Assembly (NCBI RefSeq): GCF_014204985.1
Contig: NZ_JACHMP010000001.1
Span: forward strand, 3,410,001 to 3,474,000
Reading direction: 5' to 3'
DNA from: Streptosporangium becharense
Lineage (GTDB): Bacteria > Actinomycetota > Actinomycetes > Streptosporangiales > Streptosporangiaceae
Length of the DNA stretch: 64,000 bases
Made by a program: the position numbers and the translations under genes. The notes under the pieces were generated by a model, which had not been told where the DNA came from, made no database searches, and saw only the letters and a list, made by a program, of their open reading frames with translations. This document shows, in pieces, positions 37,014-46,331 of the stretch. Each line of letters starts with the position of its first letter. Position 1 is the stretch's first letter.

Positions 37014-37064
37014 ACTGCACAGTGCATTGACAGAATGCACCGCTCGGGAACATCATTGCACAGT
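37014..37064. promoter_or_regulatory. Inverted-repeat operator candidate for the XRE regulator
   Basis: GTGCATT (37022-37028) and AATGCAC (37034-37040) form a perfect inverted repeat with a 5 nt spacer. Extra half sites TGCACAG (37016-37022) and ATTGCACAG (about 37054-37062) flank it. The cluster is 60-110 nt upstream of the XRE start and between the divergent transcripts, so it is a strong operator candidate for this module. Confidence 0.55.
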
Positions 37065-37210
37065 CGTCACTCTCCGTGCCCACCCATAGCTGACGGTGAT
37101 GTCTGAAATGCCGCAAAAATTTCTTTTTCTCCGTCTTCGCGGCCTGAAGCTATTCACCGACGCTCACGGGCGCGCGGAATGATGCCACGTCCTGGAAGGA
37201 AAGAAACGCT

Positions 37211-37306
37211 ATGAGCCTTCATGACCCACAAAGGAAATTTCCGCCCCGCTGGCCGGGACAGAATCCGGCGGGGCCCGGAACGAACTCCTCGGCGGTGCTC
37301 GCGTGA
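37211..37306 (+). CDS. 31-residue small protein coupled to the ATPase gene
   Basis: An ORF of 31 codons starts at ATG 37211 behind a GGAAGGAAAG SD and ends in TGA that overlaps the GTG of the ATPase gene (GTGA). The peptide is Pro-rich and basic near its N-terminus (MSLHDPQRKFPPRWPGQNP) with a small hydrophobic end. No known family. The SD and stop/start overlap suggest it is translated and feeds ribosomes to the next gene, either as a functional peptide or as a leader. Confidence 0.5.
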   Translation: MSLHDPQRKFPPRWPGQNPAGPGTNSSAVLA

Positions 37307-37791
37307 GCGCGTACGGGCAGGGTGGGCAGGCCGTCTGCCGGTACGAACACCAGCGGGCCGCCTCCGCGCGCTGGGCCACGCTCCGCCCCCTCGGCCATGC
37401 CGAGTTCCCCGCGACCCCCTGCACGGTGGCGGCCGTCCGCGCCTGGGCCCGTCACCTGCTCGCCGGACGGACCCCCGGCCCCGTCCTCGACGACGTGACG
37501 CTGCTGCTCAGCGAGGTCGTCACCAACGCCGTCGTCCACTCCGACTCCGGGCGGACCCCCGGCGGGTCGGTGACCGTCTGCCTGGGCCTGGGCGGCGGCA
37601 TGGTCCACGCCGAGGTCATCGACGACGGATCGCCCGGCAGCATCCCCTTCCTCCGCGCGACCGGAGCCGACAGCGAGAGCGGACGCGGCCTGCACCTGGT
37701 CGAGGCGATCGCCGCCCGATGGGGTGCCCACCACGGCGTCGGCACGGGCAACGCGGTCTGGTTCCGGGTGGCCGGCCTCCGGACGGCATGA
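37303..37791 (+). CDS. ATP-binding (HATPase_c, anti-sigma kinase-like) protein
   Basis: 162 residues with the GHKL ATP-binding fold: N-box DVTLLLSEVVTNAVVHSDSG, G1 box EVIDDGSPGS and G2 box ESGRGLHLVEAIAARWG. It lacks a histidine-kinase dimer domain, so it belongs to the RsbW/SpoIIAB-like serine-kinase group common in actinobacteria. It is divergent from the XRE/DUF397 pair; the trio is a frequent signalling cassette in actinomycetes. GTG start overlaps the small ORF stop. Confidence 0.85.
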   Translation: MSAYGQGGQAVCRYEHQRAASARWATLRPLGHAEFPATPCTVAAVRAWARHLLAGRTPGPVLDDVTLLLSEVVTNAVVHSDSGRTPGGSVTVCLGLGGGMVHAEVIDDGSPGSIPFLRATGADSESGRGLHLVEAIAARWGAHHGVGTGNAVWFRVAGLRTA

Positions 37792-37835
37792 CGGTACAGC
37801 TCAGGCACGACGGGCGGCAGGAACGGACTGCGGAA

Positions 37836-37897
37836 GACGGACACGGACCCGGGACCCGGGACACCGGACACAGACACGGAACACCGGACACGGAACC
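37836..37897. repeat. Short GGACAC/GGACCC-type repeats
   Basis: A run of imperfect 6-14 bp repeats (GGACACC, CGGACAC, ACACGGAAC) lies between the ATPase gene and hemL. The gap 37792-38000 has no gene. Confidence 0.4.
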
Positions 37898-38000
37898 CTT
37901 CCGGAGACCCGGCCGACGCGTCAACCGCCGGGATCCTCCTCGCCCTCCGCGGAGGACCCCGACAGACGCCCGAGCCACCCCGAAGGAGCCCGGGAGGCGG

Positions 38001-39314
38001 TCAGGACGCCTGGGCGGCGGCCTTGGCGGCGGCGGGCAGGGCCTCGGCGATGCGCGACAGGGCCTCGTCATCGTGGGCGGCCGACAGGAACCACGCCTCG
38101 TAGGCCGACGGCGGCAGGTAGACGCCCTGGTCGAGCATGGAGTGGAAGAACGCCCGGTAGGCGGCGGTGTTCTGCGTCTGGGCGACGGCGAAGTCGGTGA
38201 CCCGCTCCTCGGTGAAGAAGATGGAGAACAGGCTCCCGGCACGCTGCAGGCGGTGCGGCACCCCGGCGGCGGCCAGCGCGTCGGCGGCGGCGCGGCCGAT
38301 GACCAGGGCGGCGGCGTCGATCCGGTCGTAGACGCCCTCGTCGCAGGCGCGCAGCGTGGCCAGACCGGCGGCGCAGGCCAGCGGGTTCCCCGACAGGGTG
38401 CCCGCCTGGTAGACCGGCCCCTCGGGGGCGAGGTGGGCCATGATGTCGGCGCGACCGCCGAACGCGGCGGCGGGCAGGCCGCCGCCCATGACCTTGCCGA
38501 AGGTCATCAGGTCGGCGTCGACCGGATCGAGGCCGTACCACCCGGCCTCCGACACCCGGAAGCCGGTCAGCACCTCGTCGATGATCAGCAAGGCGCCGTG
38601 CGCGGTGCAGAGCTCACGGAGCTTGGCGTTGAACCCCTCCAGCGGCGGGACGACGCCCATGTTGGCCGGGCACGCCTCGGTGATCACGCACGCGATGTCG
38701 GAGCCGAACGTCTGGAACGCCTCGGTGACCGCCTCGACCGAGTTGTACGGCAGGACCACCGTGTCGGCGGCGGCGGCGCCGGTCACGCCGGGGGTGTCGG
38801 GAAGCCCGAAGGTCACCACACCGGAGCCGGCCGAGGCGAGCAGGGCGTCCACGTGGCCGTGGTAGCAGCCGGCGAACTTGACGACCTTGGAGCGGCCGGT
38901 GAAGCCGCGGGCCAGGCGCACCGCGGACATGGTGGCCTCGGTGCCGGAGCTGACCAGGCGGACCTTCTCCACCGGCTCGACCCGGGCGACGATCTCCTCG
39001 GCGAGCTCGACCTCGCCGGGCGTCGCCGTACCGAAGGAGGTGCCGTCGCGCAGCGCCTCCTGAAGCGCCTCGATCACGGCGGGGTGCCGGTGCCCCAGGA
39101 TCATCGGCCCCCAGGAGCAGACCAGGTCGACGTAGCGGTTGCCGTCGACGTCGGTGATGTACGGGCCCTGGCCGGAGGCCATGAAACGCGGCGTGCCGCC
39201 TACGGCGCCGAAGGCGCGGACGGGGGAGTTGACGCCTCCCGGGACGATCTCACGGGCGCGGGCGAACAGACCCTCGGAGTTCTCAGTACGGCTCACGTCC
39301 CCAAGCGTAGTCAC
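38001..39314 (-). CDS. hemL: Glutamate-1-semialdehyde 2,1-aminomutase
   Basis: PLP enzyme making 5-aminolevulinate from glutamate-1-semialdehyde, the second step of the C5 haem route. 437 residues. Visible blocks: [30 protein letters not shown], the Schiff-base lysine in [36 protein letters not shown]. The GTG at 39314 is the longest start; GTG 39296 would also give a typical N-terminus. It pairs functionally with hemA, hemB, hemC and hemD further on, but stands apart as its own unit here. Confidence 0.95.
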   Translation of the reverse strand: MTTLGDVSRTENSEGLFARAREIVPGGVNSPVRAFGAVGGTPRFMASGQGPYITDVDGNRYVDLVCSWGPMILGHRHPAVIEALQEALRDGTSFGTATPGEVELAEEIVARVEPVEKVRLVSSGTEATMSAVRLARGFTGRSKVVKFAGCYHGHVDALLASAGSGVVTFGLPDTPGVTGAAAADTVVLPYNSVEAVTEAFQTFGSDIACVITEACPANMGVVPPLEGFNAKLRELCTAHGALLIIDEVLTGFRVSEAGWYGLDPVDADLMTFGKVMGGGLPAAAFGGRADIMAHLAPEGPVYQAGTLSGNPLACAAGLATLRACDEGVYDRIDAAALVIGRAAADALAAAGVPHRLQRAGSLFSIFFTEERVTDFAVAQTQNTAAYRAFFHSMLDQGVYLPPSAYEAWFLSAAHDDEALSRIAEALPAAAKAAAQAS

Positions 39315-39506
39315 GGGGACGGGCGCCTCGGCCCCCGGCGGCGACGCCGCATGTCAGGGGTCGGCTCTCTCATGTGGTGAAGGCCGCCATGACGGCCCCT
39401 GACCGGTGCCCATCCGCCTGGGCGGGCACCCGCATGAGAGGATCTCGCATGTCGTGCCGCGGCCGTCGACGGCCGCACGCGCCGGAGGTCCAGCCGGCCC
39501 CGGCGG

Positions 39507-40148
39507 CTACTCGCAGGCGTCGGCGAGACGGTCGAGGACGCGGAGCGGGTCGGGCAACGGCCGGCCGTCCGGGGGGCGGAGCCAGGTGGCGGAGCCGCCG
39601 CCGGGCAGGAGCGAGGGCGGGGCGAGGACGTAGCTGTCACGGCAGTGCCAGCGCAGCCCCGGCATCTCCTCGATCGTGGCCGGGCCGAAGTCGAGAGCGC
39701 AGGACCACCACTCGTCCTCGTCCTCGGCCGTGTTGCGGGTGGCCACATAGAACAGGACCCGGTCGCCGTTGTCGGCGACCGGGCCCGGTGTCACTCCCGC
39801 GGAGTCCATGGCGGCGAGGGCGGCTCGCCCCGCGGCGGCGGGTACGTCGAAGACGTCGAAGACCCGGCCGGTGGGCAGGATCACGCTCGCCTCGGGCTCG
39901 TGCTGCCACCACAGGGTGAGGAGGGCGGGGTCGGTGGTCGCCTGCATCTGCCAGGCCCGCGAGAGCGGGTGCGCACCCGCGTCGGGACAGCCGACGCGGT
40001 CGCAGGAGCAGGCACGGGAACCGCCTTTCAGCGGCCGGGCGCCGGGGCAGCTCGCCCAGCCCAGGGCCGCGTACTGGAGCACCGAACCGATCGCCTGTTT
40101 CGGATGCGCACGCCGCCTGCTGCGTCGAACCAGCGGTACCCCCACCAT
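39507..40148 (-). CDS. Orphan bifunctional DNA primase/polymerase (Prim-Pol) domain protein
   Basis: 213 residues. It shows an N-terminal Prim-Pol type opening, VLQYAALGWASCPGARPL, followed by a CxCxRxxCxxPGxHP-like zinc-binding segment (CSCDRVGCPDAGAHP) and ILPTGRVFDVFDVP. The catalytic aspartate region of replicative Prim-Pols is reduced, as in the short actinobacterial stand-alone versions. ATG 40148 follows GGAGG at 5 nt. No replication genes are nearby. Role unknown; the name describes the fold only. Confidence 0.65.
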   Translation of the reverse strand: MVGVPLVRRSRRRAHPKQAIGSVLQYAALGWASCPGARPLKGGSRACSCDRVGCPDAGAHPLSRAWQMQATTDPALLTLWWQHEPEASVILPTGRVFDVFDVPAAAGRAALAAMDSAGVTPGPVADNGDRVLFYVATRNTAEDEDEWWSCALDFGPATIEEMPGLRWHCRDSYVLAPPSLLPGGGSATWLRPPDGRPLPDPLRVLDRLADACE

Positions 40149-40339
40149 CGTGTCCTCCGTCATTCGCGCATCCCGGGTGCCAACCGGATACGAAGACATG
40201 CCCACACCATGGTCAGCGGAGATGTCAAAACCCCCAGGGTCTCGTCACCTGGGACACATCCGCACCGGTCCTCGCACTCTAACGCACGGCGTTCGCCACC
40301 AAGCGGCAAACCCCCGGTTCCCGGCGCGTTCCTCGCTTC

Positions 40340-41326
40340 TCACCCGAGCCGGGTCGCCACCTCGGTCGCCCAGTAGGTCAGGATCATGTCGGCCCCGGCC
40401 CGGCGGATCGCGACCAGCGACTCCATGATCACCCGCTCCCGGTCGAGCCAGCCGTTCGCGGCGGCCGCCTCGATCATGGCGTACTCTCCGCTGACCTGGT
40501 ACGCCGCCACCGGCACGTCGACGGCGTCGCGCACCTGGCGCAGGATGTCGAGATAGGCCATGGCCGGTTTCACCATGACGGCGTCGGCACCCTCCGCCAG
40601 GTCCAGCCGCACCTCGCGCAGCGCCTCGCCGACCGGGCCCGCCGGGTCCTGCTGGTAGGCGTTGCGGTCGCCGAACTGGGGTGCGCACTCGGCCGCCTCG
40701 CGGAACGGGCCGTAGAAACCGGAGGCGTACTTGGCGGAGTAGGCCAGGATCGGGACCTGCTCGAAGCCGTCGGCGTCCAGCGCGGCGCGGATGGCGGCCA
40801 CCTGGCCGTCCATCATGCCGCTGGGTGCGATGACCTGGGAGCCGGCGCGGGCCTGGGCCACCGCAGCGGCGGCGTAACGCTCCAGGGTGGCGTCGTTGTC
40901 GACCTCGCCGCCGGGGGTCAGGATTCCGCAGTGCCCGTGGTCGGTGAACTCGTCCAGGCAGGTGTCGGTCATCACCACCATCGCGTCGCCCACGTCGGAG
41001 ACCAGGTCGGCGACGGCCCGCTGGACGATCCCGTCGGGGTCGTCGGCCGCCGACCCGCGGGCGTCCTTCACCGCGGGGATCCCGAACAGTATCAACCCGC
41101 CGACCCCGGCCTCGGCCGCGTCGTGGGCGGCCTTGCGCAGCGAGTCGCGGGTGTGCTGGAGGACCCCGGGCATCGAGCCGATCGGGTTCGGCTCGTCGAT
41201 GCCCTCCTTCACGAACACGGGCAGCACCAGTTCGGCCGGGTGCAGCCGGGTGCCGGCGACCATCCGGCGCATGGGTGCGGTGCGGCGGAGCCTGCGCGGG
41301 CGCGCGGCAGGGAACTGGGCCGTCAT
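40340..41326 (-). CDS. hemB: Delta-aminolevulinic acid dehydratase (porphobilinogen synthase)
   Basis: Joins two 5-aminolevulinates into porphobilinogen. 328 residues from ATG 41326 (GGGGAG at 5 nt). Metal-site segment [16 protein letters not shown], Schiff-base lysines in [17 protein letters not shown] and [14 protein letters not shown] are present. The cysteine pair suggests zinc, although the set is reduced compared with strict zinc enzymes, so Mg dependence is possible. The longer frame to 41551 is not used. 133 bp separate it from the hemD-cobA gene. Confidence 0.95.
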   Translation of the reverse strand: MTAQFPAARPRRLRRTAPMRRMVAGTRLHPAELVLPVFVKEGIDEPNPIGSMPGVLQHTRDSLRKAAHDAAEAGVGGLILFGIPAVKDARGSAADDPDGIVQRAVADLVSDVGDAMVVMTDTCLDEFTDHGHCGILTPGGEVDNDATLERYAAAAVAQARAGSQVIAPSGMMDGQVAAIRAALDADGFEQVPILAYSAKYASGFYGPFREAAECAPQFGDRNAYQQDPAGPVGEALREVRLDLAEGADAVMVKPAMAYLDILRQVRDAVDVPVAAYQVSGEYAMIEAAAANGWLDRERVIMESLVAIRRAGADMILTYWATEVATRLG

Positions 41327-41459
41327 GATGTCTCCCCTTTCCCCCGGCCGGGGGAACCGCGGGCCGGAGGAGCTCGGTGTCCGTTCTGGTGCGCCGCCGG
41401 TCGTGGCGCGCAGCCTCACCGGGCCCGCCCGTCGTCCGGCCCCGGCGCCACCCACAAGG

Positions 41460-43040
41460 TTACTTGGCGCGGCGCCGGGCCCCCCGCCGGGTCTGGGAGG
41501 GCCTGCGGGGGGCGTCTCCGGCCGTGACGGCCGCCTGGCGCTGCTTGGCACCGTACTCCGCGAGCGCCGCCGCGAGGGCGGAAACCGATGGCTTGTCGGC
41601 CATCACGTCGACACGGAGGCCGAACTCCTCGGCCGTCTTGGCGGTCTGCGGGCCGATGACCGCGATCACGGTGACGTTGTGCGGCTTTCCAGCGATGCCG
41701 ACCAGGTTGCGGACGGTGCTCGAGGAGGTGAAGAGCACCGCGTCGAACCCACCGCCCTTGATCGCCTCACGGATCGGGGCGGGCGGCGGCGCGGCGCGGA
41801 CCGTGCGGTAGGCGGTCACGTCGTCGCACTCCCAGCCGAGCTCGGTCAGCCCGGCGACCAGCGTCTCGGTCGCAATGTCGGCGCGCGGCAACAGCACCCG
41901 GTTGATCGGGTCGAGCATCGAGTCGTACGGAGGCCACTCGGCCAGCAGGCCCTCCGACGACTGCTCGCCTGACGGCATCAGGTCGGGCTTGACGCCGAAG
42001 TTGATCAGCGCCTGCGCGGTGGCCTCACCCACCGCGGCGACCTTGAGCCCGGCGAAGGCACGGGCGTCCAGGCCGTACTCCTCGAACTTCTCCCGTACGG
42101 CCTTGACCGCGTTGGCGCTGGTGAACGCCACCCACTCGTAGCGGCCGGTGACCAGGCCCTTGATCGCCCGGTCCATCTGCTGCGGGGTGCGGGGCGGCTC
42201 GACGGAGATCGTGGGGACCTCCTCCGGCACCGCGCCGTAAGAACGCAGCTGCTCGACCAGGGCGGCCGACTGCTCCTTGGTCCGCGGCACGAGCACCCGC
42301 CAGCCGAACAGCGGCTTGGTCTCGAACCACGACAACCGGTCACGCATGCCGACGGCCTCGCCGACCACGATGAGCGCGGGCTCGGTCATCCCGGCGTGCT
42401 TGAGGTCCGGCGCGATACGGCTCAGCGTGGTCACCACGGTGTGCTGCTCGGTGGTGGTGCCCGCGCTGCTCACCGCGACCGGTGTGGAGTCGGGGCGGCC
42501 CGCCGCGACCAGCGCCTTGCCGATCGCCACGGCCTCAGCGACACCGTTGTAGATCACCAGGGTGCCCGCCCCGGCCGCGTACGCGGACCAGTCGTCGACC
42601 TGCGTGGCGTCCACGACGCGGAACTCCGGGACCGACACCGCGGCGGGGATCCCGGCGTAGGCGAGCACCGCCGTCGCCGGAGGGACACCGGGGACGATCT
42701 CGAAGTCCACCTCCGCCTTGGCGCAGGCCGCGACCTCCTCGGTGATCGAGGAGAAGAACATCGGGTCGCCCGCGCACAGCCGCACGACACCGCCGCCGTC
42801 CTTGGCGGTCCTGACGGCGCGCACGGCGACGGCGCCCTCCTCCGCGGCGTCGACCACCTCGACGTCCCGACGGCAGTGCAGGAGCAGCGAGCCGTACGCC
42901 TCCCGGTCGAGGACGACGAGGTCGGCCTTGGAAAGCAGGTCGGCGCCGCGGAGCGTGAGCAGTCCCGCGTCACCGGGGCCCGCGCCGACGAAGGCGACGA
43001 ACCCGGACGGATGCTCGAAGGTGGTGCTTCCGGAGCTCAA
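41460..43040 (-). CDS. hemD: Bifunctional uroporphyrinogen-III C-methyltransferase/uroporphyrinogen-III synthase
   Basis: A 526-residue fusion. The N-terminal half is CobA/SUMT type: [32 protein letters not shown], then [10 protein letters not shown] and [16 protein letters not shown]. The C-terminal half is HemD (from [24 protein letters not shown] to [15 protein letters not shown]). So one protein both cyclises hydroxymethylbilane to uroporphyrinogen III and methylates it toward sirohaem/B12. Start is most likely TTG 43040, which overlaps the hemC stop (TTGA) and has GGGGGAG 8 nt upstream. The tail is Arg-rich. Fusion is usual in actinobacteria. Confidence 0.92.
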   Translation of the reverse strand: MSSGSTTFEHPSGFVAFVGAGPGDAGLLTLRGADLLSKADLVVLDREAYGSLLLHCRRDVEVVDAAEEGAVAVRAVRTAKDGGGVVRLCAGDPMFFSSITEEVAACAKAEVDFEIVPGVPPATAVLAYAGIPAAVSVPEFRVVDATQVDDWSAYAAGAGTLVIYNGVAEAVAIGKALVAAGRPDSTPVAVSSAGTTTEQHTVVTTLSRIAPDLKHAGMTEPALIVVGEAVGMRDRLSWFETKPLFGWRVLVPRTKEQSAALVEQLRSYGAVPEEVPTISVEPPRTPQQMDRAIKGLVTGRYEWVAFTSANAVKAVREKFEEYGLDARAFAGLKVAAVGEATAQALINFGVKPDLMPSGEQSSEGLLAEWPPYDSMLDPINRVLLPRADIATETLVAGLTELGWECDDVTAYRTVRAAPPPAPIREAIKGGGFDAVLFTSSSTVRNLVGIAGKPHNVTVIAVIGPQTAKTAEEFGLRVDVMADKPSVSALAAALAEYGAKQRQAAVTAGDAPRRPSQTRRGARRRAK

Positions 43041-43957
43041 TGTGCTCGCTCCCCCATCAACGTGCCGGCTCCCTCGGCGATCATCTCGGCCGCGAGGTCG
43101 CGGCCGAGATCCGTGGGCGCCGAGGAGGCGCCGGCGGTGGACTTGCGCACCGCCCGACTGCCGTCGACGGCGACGACAGCGGCGGTCAGAATCAGTTCTC
43201 GCCCGTGGTCGGCCGAGTAGGCGCCGACCGGAGCCGCGCACCCCGCCTCCAGGGCGTTGAGCACCGCGCGCTCGGCGGTGACCGCGGCGCGGGTGCGGGG
43301 GTCGTCGAGGACGCTCAGCAGTTCCACCAGGTCGGCCCGGTCGGCCCGGCACTCCACGGCGAGCGCCCCCTGACCGGGGGCGGGAAGCATCTCGTCGACC
43401 TCGAAGATCTGCGCGATCTCGGACTGGCGGCCCAGCCGGCGGAGCCCGGCGGCGGCCAGCACGACTGCCTGGAGTTCCCCGGAGACGACCTTGCCGATGC
43501 GGGTGTCGGCGTTACCGCGGATCGGGACGTACTCCAGATCGGGGCGGAGCATCCGCAGCTGGGCGATCCGGCGGGGAGAGCCCGTGCCGACCTTCGCCCC
43601 GGGCGGAAGATCGGCCAGCTTCGCGGCGCCGACCAGGGCGTCCCTGGGGTCGTCGCGCGGGGGGATCGCCGCGACGACCACGCGCGGGTCGGGCGTGGTG
43701 GGCAGGTCCTTCAGCGAGTGGACCGCGAAGTCGATCTCGCCCTCGATGAGCTTGTCGCGCAGCGCGCTGACGAAGACGCCGGTCCCGCCGAGCTGCGTGA
43801 GGTCGGACTTGGTCACGTCACCGAAGGTGGTGACGCCCACCATCTCGACGGCCGTGCCGGTCAGCTCGGTGAGCATGTCGGCGACCAGGCCCGACTGGGT
43901 CGTCGCCAGGAGACTGCGCCGGGTGCCCAGTCTGAGCGGAGGAGGAACGCTGCTCAC
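43037..43957 (-). CDS. hemC: Hydroxymethylbilane synthase (porphobilinogen deaminase)
   Basis: Polymerises four porphobilinogens. 306 residues; the dipyrromethane-cofactor cysteine is C240 in ALEAGCAAPVGAYS, and the catalytic aspartate region is in FAVHSLKDLPT. GTG start overlaps the hemA stop (GTGA). Member of the rex-hemA-hemC-hemD unit. Confidence 0.96.
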   Translation of the reverse strand: MSSVPPPLRLGTRRSLLATTQSGLVADMLTELTGTAVEMVGVTTFGDVTKSDLTQLGGTGVFVSALRDKLIEGEIDFAVHSLKDLPTTPDPRVVVAAIPPRDDPRDALVGAAKLADLPPGAKVGTGSPRRIAQLRMLRPDLEYVPIRGNADTRIGKVVSGELQAVVLAAAGLRRLGRQSEIAQIFEVDEMLPAPGQGALAVECRADRADLVELLSVLDDPRTRAAVTAERAVLNALEAGCAAPVGAYSADHGRELILTAAVVAVDGSRAVRKSTAGASSAPTDLGRDLAAEMIAEGAGTLMGERAH

Positions 43958-45270
43958 AACCCTGCCTCCTTCTTGCCCGGCCCGCTCTTCTCGATGCGGC
44001 GCACCGCGTCGGGAACCTTCGGGTCCAGATTGAACAACTCGCGCAGTGCTTCCGCATAATGATCGCCTGCCGGCGACTCGGCCAGCTGCTTGACACGCAC
44101 GGTCGGCTCGTGGAGCAGCTTGTCGACCACGCGCCTGACGGTCTGGGTGACCTCGTCGCGCATCCGCCCGTCGAGCTCGGGGACCCGCGCCGTGAGCCGG
44201 CCCAGCTCCGCCTCGACCACCTGCGCCGCCTTGCTCCGCAGCGCGACCACGGTCGGCGTGACCCGGGCCGCCCGCTCGGCCGACAGGTAGGCGGTGACCT
44301 CCTCGGCGACGATCCCACGCACGGCCGTGACCGCCTCGGCGCGCCCGCCGTCGTCGGTGCCGGCGTCGGCGTCCCCGTTCTGCATGGACTCCAGGTCGAC
44401 CAGGGTCACGCCGGGCAGGTTCCGCACCGCCGGGTCGACGTCATGGGGCAACGCCAGGTCGAGCAGGAACATCTCACGCGGCGTCACCATGTCCGCCGTG
44501 ATGACCACGTCCGTGGCACCGGTGCAGGAGACCACCAGGTCGGCCCGGGCCAGCTCGGCGGTCAGCTCGCCGAACTCGGCGGCCCGGCCGCCGACGGTCT
44601 GCGCCAGCCGCGCGGCGCGCTCGTAGGTGCGGTTGACCACGACGATGTCGGTGACGCCGGCGCGGTGCAGCGTCGCGGCGGACAGAGCGCTCATCGAACC
44701 GGCCCCGACGACCAGAGCGCGCCTGCCCTGGATCGGGCCGAGGACGCGTTCGGCAAGGGTGAGCCCCACCCCCACGAGGGAGGCGCCCGCCCGATCGATG
44801 CCCGTCTCGGTGTGCGCGCGCTTGCCGACCCGCAGCGACTGCTGGACGAGCTCGTTGAGCGTCGGGCCGAGTGTGCCCTCCTCCTGGGCGAGCTTGAGCG
44901 CCGAACGCACCTGGCCGAGGATCTGCCCCTCGCCCACCACCATCGAGTCGAGACCGGCGCACACCGAGAACAGGTGCTCGACCGCCCGGTCCTCGTAGTG
45001 GACGTAGAGGTGGGCGGCGAGCTGCTCCATGGGGACGCCGGAGTGCGTGCCGAGCAGCCGGGAGAGCGAGGTCACCGCGGCGTGGAAGCGGTCGACCTCG
45101 GCGTAGACCTCGACCCGGTTACAGGTCGAGACGACCATGGCCTCGGCGACGTGGAGGTCTCGCTGCACGTCGTGCAGGAGCTTGACCAGCGCGTCGCCGG
45201 AGACGGAGACGCGTTCCAGCAACGCCACCGGAGCCGTGCGGTGGCTGAGGCCGACGACGAGGACGCTCAT
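43954..45270 (-). CDS. hemA: Glutamyl-tRNA reductase
   Basis: First committed step of the C5 haem pathway: reduces Glu-tRNA to glutamate-1-semialdehyde with NADPH. 438 residues. The catalytic cysteine is C50 in VVSTCNRVEVYA, the NADPH loop is RRALVVGAGSMSALSA, and the dimerisation helix fills the C-terminus. A Cys/His haem-feedback site is not obvious. ATG 45270 follows rex after a 172 bp gap that is unusually open for this operon. In S. coelicolor rex-hemACD form one Rex-regulated unit. Confidence 0.96.
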   Translation of the reverse strand: MSVLVVGLSHRTAPVALLERVSVSGDALVKLLHDVQRDLHVAEAMVVSTCNRVEVYAEVDRFHAAVTSLSRLLGTHSGVPMEQLAAHLYVHYEDRAVEHLFSVCAGLDSMVVGEGQILGQVRSALKLAQEEGTLGPTLNELVQQSLRVGKRAHTETGIDRAGASLVGVGLTLAERVLGPIQGRRALVVGAGSMSALSAATLHRAGVTDIVVVNRTYERAARLAQTVGGRAAEFGELTAELARADLVVSCTGATDVVITADMVTPREMFLLDLALPHDVDPAVRNLPGVTLVDLESMQNGDADAGTDDGGRAEAVTAVRGIVAEEVTAYLSAERAARVTPTVVALRSKAAQVVEAELGRLTARVPELDGRMRDEVTQTVRRVVDKLLHEPTVRVKQLAESPAGDHYAEALRELFNLDPKVPDAVRRIEKSGPGKKEAGL

Positions 45271-45467
45271 CGGCCCTCCCCGATCCCGCCGGAGCCCGCT
45301 CGACGCGCGGCGCTCCTCGCCCCCGCGGTGCTTCTCACGCCCGCGGTGCTCGCCGTGCTCGCGGAAAGGACCAGAGGAACGACGGACCCGCCGACGCGGA
45401 TGCCGTACCCGTTCACAGGCACCTTGCTCACCGGCCCCTCGCTCACAGGTCCACCGCCTCGGGCCAC
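45267..45467 (-). other. Possible small ORF bridging rex and hemA
   Basis: A 66-codon frame starts within the end of rex and ends in ATGA at hemA. Its first third has coding-type GC3 and a GTG preceded by no clear SD; the second half is Ala/Ser/Gly/Arg low complexity. It could be a coupling ORF, or chance in a high-GC gap. No family recognised. Confidence 0.25.
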
Positions 45468-46150
45468 TCCTCGGCCATCGCGGGCCCCCCAGTCATCCGA
45501 TCCGTCTTGCGTTGTTCGTGGAACGCCAGGATCTGTAGTTCGATCGATAGGTCGACTTTACGGATATCGACGCCTTCTGGCACCGTGAGAACGACAGGGG
45601 CGAAGTTGAGGATGCTGGTGACCCCTGCGGCGACGACCCGGTCGGCCACCTGCTGGGCCGCCGCGGCCGGCGTCGCGAGCACCACGATCGATACTCCTCG
45701 CCGCCTGATCACGGCTTCCAGCTCGTCGATGTGCTCCACATTCAATCCCGCGATGTGGTCGCCCACCACCGCGGGGTCGGCGTCGAGGAGCGCCGCGACC
45801 CTGAACCCGCGGGAGACGAACCCGCCGTAGTTGGCGAGCGCACGTCCGAGGTTACCCACTCCCACGATGGCGACGGCCCAGTCCTGGGTGAGGCCCAGCT
45901 CACGCGAGATCTGGTAGATCAGGTACTCGACGTCGTAACCGACCCCGCGGGTGCCGTACGAACCGAGGTGGGACAGGTCCTTGCGGAGCTTGGCGGAGTT
46001 GACGCCCGCGGCGACCGCCAGGTCTTCCGAGCTCACGGTGGCCAGGCCCCGCTCGGCCATGCCGTTCAGCGCTCGCAGATAGAGCGGTAGCCGGGCGACG
46101 GTCGCCTCGGGGATACCGCGTTCGCGGGCTTGTGACAGACGGCGGATCAC
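45443..46150 (-). CDS. rex: Redox-sensing repressor Rex
   Basis: Senses the NADH/NAD+ ratio and represses respiratory genes when NADH is low. 235 residues from GTG 46150. Winged helix: RGIPEATVARLPLYLRALNGMAERG and VNSAKLRKDLSHLGSYGTRGVGYDVEYL; Rossmann loop: VAIVGVGNLGRALANYGGF; C-terminal swap helix KVDLSIELQILAFHEQR. The N-terminus is uncertain: the frame stays open to a CTG near 46226 behind AAAGGA, and an out-of-frame ATG leader ends in TGA overlapping GTG 46150. First gene of the rex-hem unit, with a Rex site just upstream. Confidence 0.95.
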   Translation of the reverse strand: MIRRLSQARERGIPEATVARLPLYLRALNGMAERGLATVSSEDLAVAAGVNSAKLRKDLSHLGSYGTRGVGYDVEYLIYQISRELGLTQDWAVAIVGVGNLGRALANYGGFVSRGFRVAALLDADPAVVGDHIAGLNVEHIDELEAVIRRRGVSIVVLATPAAAAQQVADRVVAAGVTSILNFAPVVLTVPEGVDIRKVDLSIELQILAFHEQRKTDRMTGGPAMAEEWPEAVDL

Positions 46151-46238
46151 GTGCCGGAGCTCCAGGGGGACAGGCGGCCGGCGCGGCCCGGACGCGACGG
46201 ATGACGAGGTGAGGCCACTGTCATTCAGGTTAGTCCTT

Positions 46239-46256
46239 TTGTGAACCGGTGCACAA
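46239..46256. promoter_or_regulatory. Rex operator upstream of rex
   Basis: TTGTGAACCGGTGCACAA matches TTGTGAA-N4-TTCACAA with one mismatch. A further half site TGTTCACAA follows at 46263-46271. The site sits between rex and the divergent glutaredoxin-like gene, so Rex likely represses itself, as known in S. coelicolor. Confidence 0.82.
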
Positions 46257-46331
46257 AGTGAGTGTTCACAATCTTGGTCTCGCCCCCCGCCGGTCCTGTC
46301 CCCGCCCCCCGCCTGGGCTACCGTGACGGTC

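Noticed and set aside
42535-42777. CRISPR-like or RNA structure inside hemD-cobA
   Set aside because: No regular repeat-spacer pattern; repeats seen are codon-level only.
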